Shown here: positions 26,363 to 34,671 of the stretch, piece by piece
Position numbering within the stretch: position 1 is the stretch's first letter
How the letters are laid out: each line of letters opens with the position of its first letter
Origin: Burkholderia sp. MS389
Lineage (GTDB): Bacteria > Pseudomonadota > Gammaproteobacteria > Burkholderiales > Burkholderiaceae
DNA: 64,000 nt
NCBI RefSeq assembly: GCF_016899425.1
Contig: NZ_CP045996.1
Coordinates: 1,054,001 to 1,118,000, forward strand
Reading direction: 5' to 3'
The notes under the pieces: model-generated
What the model saw: the letters and a program-made list of their open reading frames with translations, nothing else
Told to the model about the DNA's origin: nothing
Databases searched by the model: none
Program-made: the position numbers and the translations under genes

Positions 26363-26662
26363 GGCGGCTCCGTCGCATTCGTGGGGACATCCGGCGATGT
26401 TACCCGGAAACGGCGACACGGCTTCGCTCCGTGCAGGCCCGAACGGCGTAGATGACAAAACGGTAATCGGACGGTCAGCCTGGCGTGCGGTCGCGGCGCC
26501 AGACGGCGGATTCCCGCGCCGTCGGTCCTGATGCGCGACTTTTTCGACCAATTGCCGTGCGGTCGGCTATCGCAGGCGGTGCATCGCGCCCGCTCTCCGG
26601 CATTGAAATGACTCGATGAAATCCGGAAGGCCGCATGCCGAAGCAAGACCATTTTGATCGTA
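26363..26662. other. intergenic region upstream of response regulator
   Basis: 300 bp with no credible gene; it contains site C of the 18-bp motif and is the promoter region of the two-component operon. Confidence 0.5.
26451..26468. promoter_or_regulatory. 18-bp quasi-palindrome, site C (response-regulator promoter)
   Basis: On + it reads GATGACAAAACGGTAATC; its reverse complement differs from site B at one position. It lies in the opposite orientation relative to its gene compared with sites A and B, as a near-palindromic operator allows. Confidence 0.6.
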
Positions 26663-27136
26663 TTAATAGATCAACATGTTCTCGGCGATCGCATGCTTCA
26701 ACTCCTTCAGAACAAGCGTGAGAAGACGAGATACCTGTATTTCGACATCGTCGCCGTCGAAAGTAACGAGCGCACTCACCCTGTTCCCTTCGATGCCGCC
26801 GACCCAGTCGAGGTCCTGCGGGCGTGTCGACCACACCAGCAACGGCACGCCTCGCGGCAATCGACCCGATCGGCACTCCGCGCTCGTCTTCGCCGCATCG
26901 GGACCGTTACCCGGCATGAGCGACGCGCTCCATGCACGGTGCGCATCGACGGGATCGTCAATCTGGAGAAGCGCGACTTCCGGCATCGCCGTGAAGCACG
27001 CTACGGTCGCCAAAACCGCGGCAACGCCGAGGCTCGGATCAATGACGACACACACGCGGGCCCGCTCCGAAGGCGGCAACAGCCAATTCCACGTCGACGC
27101 GACCGACGATACCGTGTCCAGTTTCCTTGCACTCAT
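26663..27136 (-). CDS. hypothetical cytosolic protein
   Basis: A 157-residue protein I do not recognise. It has alternating hydrophobic strands (RVCVVIDPSLGVAAVLATVACF, VPLLVWSTRPQDLDWVGG, NRVSALVTFDGDDVEIQVSRLLTLVL) suggesting an alpha/beta fold. GAGGAGA lies 7-8 nt before ATG-27136. It starts 92 bp after the MFS gene in the same direction and could be the last gene of that operon. Confidence 0.55.
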   Translation of the reverse strand: MSARKLDTVSSVASTWNWLLPPSERARVCVVIDPSLGVAAVLATVACFTAMPEVALLQIDDPVDAHRAWSASLMPGNGPDAAKTSAECRSGRLPRGVPLLVWSTRPQDLDWVGGIEGNRVSALVTFDGDDVEIQVSRLLTLVLKELKHAIAENMLIY

Positions 27137-27228
27137 CCCGATCTCTCCTCGCATGTCGTCGAAACAGTCTCGGACCGCACCCGACGAAGCAATCGCTCGA
27201 CTGTGCGGGATTCTCTCGATGCGCCGCC

Positions 27229-28515
27229 TTATCGGAGATTCAACATTGATCGACAGCCGCGCAACGCCATCAAGCTCAGCACGCCGAGCAACATCAGGTA
27301 AAGCGCCGGCGATGCCAAATTGCCTGTCTGATGGATCAACGATGCGACGATCAGCGGCGCGAAACCGCCAAAAAGCGTGACGCCGATGTTGTAGCTGATG
27401 GCCATGCCCGTCGCTCGGGTTTCTGTCGGAAATACTTCCGCCATCAGCGCCGGCAGCGCGCCGAAATAGACCGCCTTCAGCGTCCCGATCCAGGCCATCA
27501 TCGCAATGAGCCTTCCCAGATCGGGATGTGCGCCAAGCAATTTGAAAACCGGATAAATGGTCAGAATGAATGCCATCCCGGCCCAGATCATCAGCCTGAC
27601 GCGGCCGATCCCGTCCGACAGATAGCCGACGAACGGCGTCACGAACGTCAGGATGGCGCCGGTCAACGTCGTTGCGATGAAGCCGAAACTGGCGGGCAGA
27701 TGAAGCTCACGTACCGCGTAGGTCGGAATGTAAAGAATGACGTAGCTGGCGCCGGTGGAAAGGACGAGCGTACCGATCGCCAACAACATCCTGGCTTTCT
27801 GGTTGACGAACACTTCCCTTACCGGGAACGATTCGCGCTTTTCACGCGTTGCGCCGTCGGCCTCATGCACGTGCTTTCGCAGGTACAGGCCGACGGGGCC
27901 GATCAACACGCCAAAGAGAAACGGTATGCGCCAGCCCCATGCGTCGATGGCGTCTGCATCGAGCGTCAAGGTCAGGAGAACGCCGAAACCGGCCGCGAGC
28001 ATATAGCTCAATCCCTGACTCGCGAACTGGAAGCTGGCGAACAATCCCTTGCGTTCGGGACACTGTTCCACCAGAAATGCAGTGGTACTGCCGAACTCGC
28101 CGCCCGCGGAAAAGCCCTGAAGCAGTCGAGCGCAGATGACCAGAATCGGTGCGATCACGCCGATCGACGCGTAACTCGGCGTCAGTGCGATCGTCGTCGT
28201 GCCGATCATCATCGTCACAATCGACACCATCATCGATGCCTTGCGACCGCGGCGATCCGCATACGAACCCAGCACGAGCGCGCCGATCGGCCTGGCCAAA
28301 TACGAGATCGCGAACGTCCCGAACGTCAGAAGAAGGGAGACCCCGCTACTCGACGCCGGAAAGAAAGCCTTTGAAATCGAGATCGCGAAGAATCCATAAA
28401 TCAGTATGTCGAACCACTCCAAGGCATTGCCGACCGTTGCGGCGGACACCAGTCGCAACACGTTTGGAGCCTGTTCTCTTGTGGGCGCGGCATCCACCAT
28501 TTCCATCGTACGCAT
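27229..28515 (-). CDS. MFS transporter, metabolite:H+ symporter (ProP-like) family
   Basis: A 428-residue permease with twelve hydrophobic segments. MHS-family marks: GNALEWFDILIYGFFA in helix 1, ARPIGALVLGSYADRRGRK between helices 2 and 3, RLLQGFSAGGEFGS in helix 4, and PTETRATGMAISYN late. Substrates of this family are small acids or betaines. GGAGA lies 5 nt before ATG-28515. It follows the M20 peptidase gene by 48 bp, so it likely imports the compound that enzyme cleaves. Confidence 0.9.
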   Translation of the reverse strand: MRTMEMVDAAPTREQAPNVLRLVSAATVGNALEWFDILIYGFFAISISKAFFPASSSGVSLLLTFGTFAISYLARPIGALVLGSYADRRGRKASMMVSIVTMMIGTTTIALTPSYASIGVIAPILVICARLLQGFSAGGEFGSTTAFLVEQCPERKGLFASFQFASQGLSYMLAAGFGVLLTLTLDADAIDAWGWRIPFLFGVLIGPVGLYLRKHVHEADGATREKRESFPVREVFVNQKARMLLAIGTLVLSTGASYVILYIPTYAVRELHLPASFGFIATTLTGAILTFVTPFVGYLSDGIGRVRLMIWAGMAFILTIYPVFKLLGAHPDLGRLIAMMAWIGTLKAVYFGALPALMAEVFPTETRATGMAISYNIGVTLFGGFAPLIVASLIHQTGNLASPALYLMLLGVLSLMALRGCRSMLNLR

Positions 28516-28563
28516 CTCATTCTCCGGTAACCTACGATAACAAGTGCATTAAAAATTGGCGTC

Positions 28564-29988
28564 TTATGCCTGGGCGACAAGCACTCCTTCCTTGCGCCGA
28601 TCCCGGACGGCGGATGCCGACTCCCCGAGATCCCAAAATATGCCGGCCATGATCTGAAGCGCCTCACGCGCGACACTTCCAAGCAGGTGTTCGTTCGGTG
28701 CATGCTGCGAGCAGGCGCCGTATGAGTGCGGAATCCAGACCGTCGGAAGGCCCAGCACCTCGGAAAAGACGTCGTTGGGCAGCGACCCGCCAAGATTGGG
28801 CAGCAAATCCGGCTGCTTGCCGGTCGTCCGCTCGATCGAATCGAGCGCCCATGCGACCCACGGATCTTCCGGCGGCAGGCGCGTGGCGCCCATCCGCTCG
28901 CCGATGGCCACCTCGACCCGATCGAACCCGCATGCGTCGAGGCGATGCCGCAAGACTTCTTCGATACGCTCGCAATCCGTACCGACGACGTACCTGAGTT
29001 GGCAATGCGCGTGCGCAACGGGCGGAATCGCGCCGATCGGGCTGGTCGGGTTACCGGTGGTAAAGGCCAGTACTTCCAGCGCGTTCCATGCATAGACGCG
29101 CTCCTGGGCGGTCAAGCCAGGTTCGCCCCAATCGGCATCGACGTGAGGATCGTTGGGCCCGCCGCCGACGGCAATATGCTTCAGCGCAGTCCGCACCGCA
29201 TCCGGAATATGCGTCGGCAACAGCGCGTCAACGAGGATCCGCCCCCGCCCGTCGACCAGCGACGAGATCGCGTTGGCGAGGACGGTGCCGGCATTGCCGA
29301 GCGCCCCGCCCCAATTTCCGGAATGATGTGCGCCCGACCGGAGCCGGACGGAAAGCGTGAAGTTGACGAACCCGCGCGACCCGAGAAAAACGCAAGGGAC
29401 GTTCGATCTGGCCCGGGGGCCGTCCGAAGCGATCAGAATGTCGGCGGCGAGAAGGTCCTGGTTCTGCTCGCAGACCGCACGCAGCCCGGGCGATCCGGTC
29501 TCTTCCCCCATCTCGAGCAGCAGCGTCGCATTGAAACCCAGGCGTCGATGCCTGGCCGCGACGACTTGCTCCAGCGCGGCCAGGTTGATCGTGTGTTGCC
29601 CTTTGTTGTCCGCGGTGCCCCGCCCAAACCATCGGTCTCCTTCAACCGTGACGTTCCATGGCGACATCTGGTCCTTCCACTGTCCGTCATGGCCACGGAC
29701 GACATCACCGTGCCCGTACATCAGGATCGTCGGAAGCGAGGGATCCTCGATACGCGTCGCAATCAAGAACGGCGCGCTCCCCGCAACCGGGTTCTCGACG
29801 ATACGAGACTCGAAACCCATACGGTCGATCGACGGGACGATCTCGTCGACGAGGTAGGCTCTAAGATCGTCGGCCCTTCCGGAATCCTGACTTTCCGTCA
29901 TCATGTGGACGCGTCGCGCGAGATCTTTCAGGAAGCCCCCCGAATCGAAATATGTTGTGGCAGAGTCGATTGCTTGGCGGCGCGTCAT
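28564..29988 (-). CDS. M20-family metallopeptidase / amidohydrolase
   Basis: A 474-residue zinc-dependent hydrolase of the ArgE/DapE/CPG2 superfamily. Metal ligands visible in order: MYGHGDVV, GRGTADNKGQ, EMGEETGS (the catalytic Glu and metal Glu), SDGP, and the C-terminal NEHLLG. The dimerisation domain lies between about 210 and 330. Members cleave dipeptides or N-acyl amino acids. It is divergent from the LysR gene at 30122, the probable regulator, and upstream of the MFS transporter. Confidence 0.9.
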   Translation of the reverse strand: MTRRQAIDSATTYFDSGGFLKDLARRVHMMTESQDSGRADDLRAYLVDEIVPSIDRMGFESRIVENPVAGSAPFLIATRIEDPSLPTILMYGHGDVVRGHDGQWKDQMSPWNVTVEGDRWFGRGTADNKGQHTINLAALEQVVAARHRRLGFNATLLLEMGEETGSPGLRAVCEQNQDLLAADILIASDGPRARSNVPCVFLGSRGFVNFTLSVRLRSGAHHSGNWGGALGNAGTVLANAISSLVDGRGRILVDALLPTHIPDAVRTALKHIAVGGGPNDPHVDADWGEPGLTAQERVYAWNALEVLAFTTGNPTSPIGAIPPVAHAHCQLRYVVGTDCERIEEVLRHRLDACGFDRVEVAIGERMGATRLPPEDPWVAWALDSIERTTGKQPDLLPNLGGSLPNDVFSEVLGLPTVWIPHSYGACSQHAPNEHLLGSVAREALQIMAGIFWDLGESASAVRDRRKEGVLVAQA

Positions 29989-30121
29989 GACGATCCTCGC
30001 GTGTATTGTGGAAGAGCGGTTTGTTCAACCCTGATGGATCAAGCGTACGGAGCCAAAACGCGCACTACAATTGACTTTTTTGCGTGCCCTGCTTTCCAAT
30101 AACGCAAACTTGGCGGCCGTC

Positions 30122-31018
30122 ATGCACAACGCTGCACTCCGATACTTCCTTGCCGTTGCCAACACCGGTTCGCTGAGCGAGGCGTCCGAGAAGCTGCACG
30201 TTTCGATCTCGGCGATCAGCCGTCAGATGACGAGGCTCGAGGAGGAGGTCGGCTGCCCGCTGTTCGAGCGTCAGGCGCGCGGCATGGTCCCCAACAAGGC
30301 CGGGGAGCTGTTGGCTGCGCATGTCCGACGAACCCTGCTCGAAGGTCAGCAGGTGATCGAGGAGATCAAGGCGCTGAACTCATTCGATCGGAGCACGATC
30401 CGCGTCTCGACGTCGGAGGCGTTTGCCCGGGATGTTCTCCCTCGCGCCATCACGCAATTTCTGGAAAAGTCGCCCGGTACCCGTTTCGAGGTGGCAGTGA
30501 CAGCGCCGAAAGAGGTGACGGCACACGTCCGCACCGGCGAAGCCGATATCGGCCTGACGTTCGGTGTCGTACGAGAGCCGGAGATCAACGTCGAGTACAC
30601 GCAGAGCGCGCCCATTTGCGCGGTCATGCCCCGTTCTCACGCGCTGGCCGGGCGTGCGACGGTATCGATGGCGGAGTTGCGGAATTTCCCGATTGCGCTG
30701 CTTGACCGCGGCACGACGATCCGTCAGCTTTTCGATACGACGGCGAGCCTGGAGAATCTTCTCTTCGAGCCTGTCCTGACCTGCAACAACTCCAACATGC
30801 TGTATGCATTCACTCAAATGTCGGGGGTCGTGTCCCTGACGAGCCGTCTGACGGTGCAGGCGCGTCTGGCGACGGACGGTCTGGTAGCGATACCGATCGA
30901 TCATCCGGGCATGTCGTTGCGTGCGATCCAGATCCAGACCTTGACCGGAAGAGTGTTGTCGACCGTATTGATCGACTTCGTTGGCGAATTGGTGAAGCAA
31001 CTGCAAACGGCCGATTAG
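30122..31018 (+). CDS. LysR-family transcriptional regulator
   Basis: A 298-residue LysR regulator: helix-turn-helix in residues 1-60 (VANTGSLSEASEKLHVSISAISRQMTRLEEEVG), effector domain after residue 90. The open frame begins 17 codons earlier, but MHNAALRYF is the natural start. It is divergent from the M20 peptidase/MFS pair with 133 bp between starts, so it probably controls them. Confidence 0.9.
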   Translation: MHNAALRYFLAVANTGSLSEASEKLHVSISAISRQMTRLEEEVGCPLFERQARGMVPNKAGELLAAHVRRTLLEGQQVIEEIKALNSFDRSTIRVSTSEAFARDVLPRAITQFLEKSPGTRFEVAVTAPKEVTAHVRTGEADIGLTFGVVREPEINVEYTQSAPICAVMPRSHALAGRATVSMAELRNFPIALLDRGTTIRQLFDTTASLENLLFEPVLTCNNSNMLYAFTQMSGVVSLTSRLTVQARLATDGLVAIPIDHPGMSLRAIQIQTLTGRVLSTVLIDFVGELVKQLQTAD

Positions 31019-31140
31019 GTACACGGCGACGTCGCACTGTTGTCACGCCCAGTCCGAATCCCACGAACTGGGACAACAAGGAAACCACGACCCTGAGCAG
31101 GACCTCCTTTGCCGTCCGCCCAAGGACGCGCCTTTCTTTT

Positions 31141-31194
31141 GGTTACTTTTCTTTGGAAGACAAAGAAAAGTGACCGCCGCCCCGCGCAGGGGCG
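31141..31194. repeat. intergenic double-hairpin repeat
   Basis: First hairpin: 31141-31155 pairs with 31161-31175 (14 of 15 positions; GGTTACTTTTCTTTG and CAAAGAAAAGTGACC). Second: CGCCCC/GGGGCG at 31178-31194. From memory this type of sequence recurs between genes in Burkholderia. Here it abuts the point where the aceE-like reading frame loses similarity. Confidence 0.6.
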
Positions 31195-31204
31195 ACGCTA
31201 GCAG

Positions 31205-31594
31205 ACCGATAGCAAACAAATCCGCGGCGGAAGCATAGCTTGCAATGTGCCCGCCCAGTTCACCCAGCGCACGGTTGGCGCGAACCACCATCGCGAGCGC
31301 GTTCCACCGTATCAACGCCGCGATCCGCCGCTCGAGGTGCAGATCGCCCGGATAGGCCGGCTGCTCGTCGGGCGCCACGGTATTGACGTACGGCGTGACC
31401 AGCGGCGGCCGCCACGCGACGCGACGGGTGTGTGCATGCGCCAACAACGAGTCGAGAAGATGGCGTGCACGTGCGTTGCCTTGATCGCCGCCCCACGCAT
31501 GCAACACGCCATCGAGCGCGTCGCACCATTCCCTGAGTTCCTCCGGGTCGGGATCCGTCATCGTGCTGGTCGGAAGTCGATTCTGCATGTCCAT
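31205..31594 (-). pseudogene. truncated pyruvate dehydrogenase E1 (aceE) fragment
   Basis: About 130 codons matching the N-terminus of the homodimeric E1 component: DPDPEELREWCDALDGVL, TPYVNTVAPDEQPAYPGDL, ERRIAALIRWNALAMVVRANR, LGGHIASYASAADLFAIG. A full E1 is near 890 residues and continues here with the NHFF segment; instead the frame runs into the repeat at 31141-31194 and unrelated residues until a stop at 31043. The thiamine-binding and catalytic parts are absent, so it cannot be functional. It lies 72 bp downstream of acdS in the same direction. Confidence 0.85.
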
Positions 31595-31623
31595 ACTTGG
31601 CGCCCCGAATTGGCGATATGCAC

Positions 31624-31659
31624 GCCGCGTTCCGACTTCACTTGCAGTCGGAACGCGGC
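31624..31659 (-). terminator. strong hairpin downstream of acdS
   Basis: A perfect 14-bp stem (31624-31637 with 31646-31659) and 8-nt loop, 7 bp after the acdS stop. There is no T-run, but position and stability suggest a transcription end or mRNA 3' protection. Confidence 0.6.
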
Positions 31660-31666
31660 CAAAGCC

Positions 31667-32683
31667 TCAACCGTTCTTGAACAGGAAGCTGTATGCGTTC
31701 AATGCGGGGACACCGCCGAGGTGCGCATACAAGACCCGGGACCCTTCCGGAAACTCGCCGCGGCGCACCCTATCGATCATTCCGTGCATCGACTTGCCTT
31801 CATAAACCGGGTCGGTCAGCATTCCCTCGGTCTTCGCGCACAGTCGAATCGCTTCGAGCGTCCCTTCCGACGGCAGGCCGTATTCAGGGCCGCCGTAGCG
31901 CGTATCGAGCACCACGTCCGCGTCCTCGATCGGCCGCTCGAGTTCCACGAGATCGGCGGTCTGGCGTGCGATGCGAAGAATCTGCTCGCGCGTCTGCTCG
32001 GGTTTGGCCGACGCATCGATACCGATCACGCGATCCGCGCGTCCATCCGCCGCGAACCCGACGACCATGCCGGCCTGCGTGCTTCCGGTCACCGAACACA
32101 CGACGATGTAGTCGAACTTGAATCCGAGTTCAGCTTCCTGGGCGCGCACTTCCTCCGCGAAACCGACGAACCCGAGGCCGCCAAGCCGATGCTCGGAACA
32201 ACCGGCGGGGATCGGATACGGCTTCCCGCCCGCGTTGCGGACACTCTCCAGCGCCTCTTCCCAACTCGGGCGAATGCCGATGTCGAAGCCGTCGCTGACC
32301 AGCCGAACGTCGGCGCCCATCATGCGGGACATCTGAATGTTGCCGACGCGGTCATACACAGCATCCGAGTAGTTGACCCAGTTTTCTTGAACCAGCACGC
32401 ATTTCAGGCCAAGATGAGCCGCGACTGCCGCGACCTGACGCGTCTGGTTCGACTGGATGCCGCCAATCGATACCAGCGTGTCGGCGCCGCTCGCCAGCAC
32501 GTCCGGCACGATGTACTCGAGCTTGCGGGTCTTGTTGCCGCCGAACGCCAGGCCGCTGTTGCAGTCTTCGCGTTTTGCATAGAGCTGCACTTTGCCGCCC
32601 AGCGCCTTGCCGAGGCGCGGCAACTCATGAATGGGGGTGGGTCCGAAGGTCAGCTTGTGGCGGGGAAAGCGATCGAGGTTCAC
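31667..32683 (-). CDS. acdS: 1-aminocyclopropane-1-carboxylate deaminase
   Basis: A 338-residue PLP enzyme that opens ACC, the plant ethylene precursor, to 2-oxobutanoate and ammonia. Exactly the length of known AcdS. PLP Lys is Lys51 (FGGNKTRKLEY); Tyr-Glu in TDPVYEGKS and the Leu of AHLGG are the residues that distinguish true ACC deaminase from D-cysteine desulfhydrase. The start is GTG-32683 with GGAG 7 nt upstream; the longer open frame lacks support. The divergent Lrp-type gene is the usual activator. It marks a plant-associated lifestyle. Confidence 0.96.
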   Translation of the reverse strand: MNLDRFPRHKLTFGPTPIHELPRLGKALGGKVQLYAKREDCNSGLAFGGNKTRKLEYIVPDVLASGADTLVSIGGIQSNQTRQVAAVAAHLGLKCVLVQENWVNYSDAVYDRVGNIQMSRMMGADVRLVSDGFDIGIRPSWEEALESVRNAGGKPYPIPAGCSEHRLGGLGFVGFAEEVRAQEAELGFKFDYIVVCSVTGSTQAGMVVGFAADGRADRVIGIDASAKPEQTREQILRIARQTADLVELERPIEDADVVLDTRYGGPEYGLPSEGTLEAIRLCAKTEGMLTDPVYEGKSMHGMIDRVRRGEFPEGSRVLYAHLGGVPALNAYSFLFKNG

Positions 32684-32853
32684 GGAGGTTCTCCGAAAGA
32701 TGGGCGGTGGGTTCGGACGCCTGTCGTCAGGGCGACCGGGCATGAAGAAATTCTAGTGAAATACCCTCGAAACGTGGTTGCAAACATATTTCCTCCTCCG
32801 TGCTTTGAAATACAATTTTCCCCATCCCGACGAACGCAAATTTTTTCGAATCG

Positions 32854-33366
32854 ATGAAATCGACAACAAAATTTCTCGACAAATCGCGCCCGGCGGACGC
32901 GAGCCACGTCGAACTTGACCGTACGGACAAAGCGATCCTGCGCGCCCTTCAGAAGGACGCATCGATCTCGAACGTCGCGCTGGCGGCGAAGGTGAATTTG
33001 AGTGCGCCGGCCTGTTTGCGCCGCGTCGAACGGCTCAAGAGCCTCGGTTTGATCCGAGGAATCGTCGCGTTGCTCAACGCGCCTGCCCTCGACGCGGGCA
33101 TGGTCGTCATCATCGGGGTCGTGCTGGATCGATCGACCCCCGAATCCTTTGCCGCGTTTGAAAAAGCGGCACAGAACGTATCCGGCTGCATGGAATGCCA
33201 TGTGGTGACCGGCGAGTTCGACTACTTCATGATGCTGCGCACCCGCGACAGCGAAAGCTTCAACCGGCTCCATGCCGAGCAACTGCTTTATCTGCCCGGC
33301 GTGCGTCAGATTCGGACTTTCATGGTGCTCAAGCAGGTTTTTTCTTCGACGCAGATCGCCATATAG
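32854..33366 (+). CDS. acdR: Lrp/AsnC-family regulator of acdS
   Basis: A 170-residue Lrp-type regulator: AsnC helix-turn-helix (ALQKDASISNVALAAKVNLSAPACLRRVERL) and C-terminal RAM domain (GCMECHVVTGEFDYFMMLRTRD). Divergent Lrp-type genes (AcdR) activate acdS in proteobacteria in response to ACC; the arrangement here is the same, with 170 bp between the starts. That gap is AT-rich and should contain the regulator's binding sites. Confidence 0.88.
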   Translation: MKSTTKFLDKSRPADASHVELDRTDKAILRALQKDASISNVALAAKVNLSAPACLRRVERLKSLGLIRGIVALLNAPALDAGMVVIIGVVLDRSTPESFAAFEKAAQNVSGCMECHVVTGEFDYFMMLRTRDSESFNRLHAEQLLYLPGVRQIRTFMVLKQVFSSTQIAI

Positions 33367-33552
33367 CGGCTGAGACAGGCGGGCCCTTTCCTGTGCACGC
33401 TGGAACGCACCGGCGACAATCGCGCGGAAGCGGATCCGGCCGACTCGCGGCACGCGAAGGCGACACGCGGTCGCTCAGTGCGCCGCGGTTCGCGAGCGCC
33501 GGACGAAGCGGCGCGACCGACACCGGGCCGGCCAGCGCCGCCGACTCATGCG

Positions 33553-34650
33553 TTACCGCTCGCTCGAGCCGACGCGGTCGACCCACCCGCGGTAGAACGC
33601 GCGGTACTTGAGCACGAGCTTGTCGTACTTGCTGTAAGCGCCGCCGCCGTCCGGCTTCATCCCGTTCCAGATCTTGACGTCGTACCCCGCGGCCTGCCGG
33701 GTCTGGAGCCCGAACAGCACGTAGTCGGTCGCGCGGCGCAGGACGCCGCCCACCTTCTTGATCGAGATCAACATGTGCATGACGTTCTTGCCGTCGCTCA
33801 CCGGCGTCACGCACTGGAGCAGCTTGTACTTGACGTCTCCGTCCAGCGCGACGGTCATCACGCACCCGCCGGGGTAGCCGTCGAAGTGCAGGTTCATCTG
33901 CGACATGTTCAGGCCCAGCGCGCGCGACAGCATGCCGAGGGGCCCGAAGTACCGGTTTACGGTGAAGTCGATCCCGGCGCCGAACCACGCGCCCGCCCGC
34001 GCCAGCGACTCGACCTCCGGCCACGCGCGCCAGTCGTCGAAGAGCTTGAGCTCGAAGGCCGAGACCGGGAGCGCGTGGACGGGCGTCGCGTGCTGCGCGT
34101 CGTAGAAGTTCTCGACGATCCGCAAGACCGCCGTCGTCGTCTCGAACGCGAAGTGCAGGTGCATGAAGTCGCCGTTGTCGACGTCGGCCGCGGCGATCTC
34201 GGGCAGCGGGTGCAGCGGCTGCGGGGAGCCGTACCAGATCCACACGTAACCGTACCGTTCCACGGTGACCCACGTCGGCTGGCGCGCCCCGCGCGGCACC
34301 GGCTCCAGCCGGTGCACCGCCGCGCTGTGGCCGGGAATATGCACGCACTGGCCGTGCTCGTCGTACCGCCAGTGGTGAAACGGGCACTGGATGCACCCAT
34401 CCTTGATCTGCCCGTCGGCCAGGTTCGCGCCAAGATGCGCGCAGTGGCGGTCCATCACCACGGCCCGGCCCGTCGTGCCGCGCCACGCGACGCACGGGCG
34501 GCCGAACAGCGTCAACGCGGTCGGCTTGTCCTTGAGGTCGTCCGAGCGCATCGCGACGTACCAGCTCGCGGCCACGCGCGTGGTCGCGTCATACGCCGCC
34601 GACGGATGCTCGCTGGCGCGCACTTGATTCAATTGAACGTCGTCTATCAT
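33553..34650 (-). CDS. prnD: aminopyrrolnitrin oxygenase
   Basis: A 365-residue Rieske arylamine N-oxygenase that converts the amino group of aminopyrrolnitrin to the nitro group of pyrrolnitrin, the last step. Rieske ligands: Cys70-x-His72 and Cys89-x2-His92 (RHCAHLG, CPFHHW). Mononuclear iron site: NFYDAQHATPVH with His187 and His192. It agrees closely with Pseudomonas PrnD throughout. The start is ATG-34650 (GGA 6 nt upstream) or ATG-34656 two codons earlier. Last gene of the operon, 21 bp after prnC. It needs a separate reductase, not encoded here. Confidence 0.97.
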   Translation of the reverse strand: MIDDVQLNQVRASEHPSAAYDATTRVAASWYVAMRSDDLKDKPTALTLFGRPCVAWRGTTGRAVVMDRHCAHLGANLADGQIKDGCIQCPFHHWRYDEHGQCVHIPGHSAAVHRLEPVPRGARQPTWVTVERYGYVWIWYGSPQPLHPLPEIAAADVDNGDFMHLHFAFETTTAVLRIVENFYDAQHATPVHALPVSAFELKLFDDWRAWPEVESLARAGAWFGAGIDFTVNRYFGPLGMLSRALGLNMSQMNLHFDGYPGGCVMTVALDGDVKYKLLQCVTPVSDGKNVMHMLISIKKVGGVLRRATDYVLFGLQTRQAAGYDVKIWNGMKPDGGGAYSKYDKLVLKYRAFYRGWVDRVGSSER

Positions 34651-34671
34651 TTTCATTCCGGGGTCGGTCGA

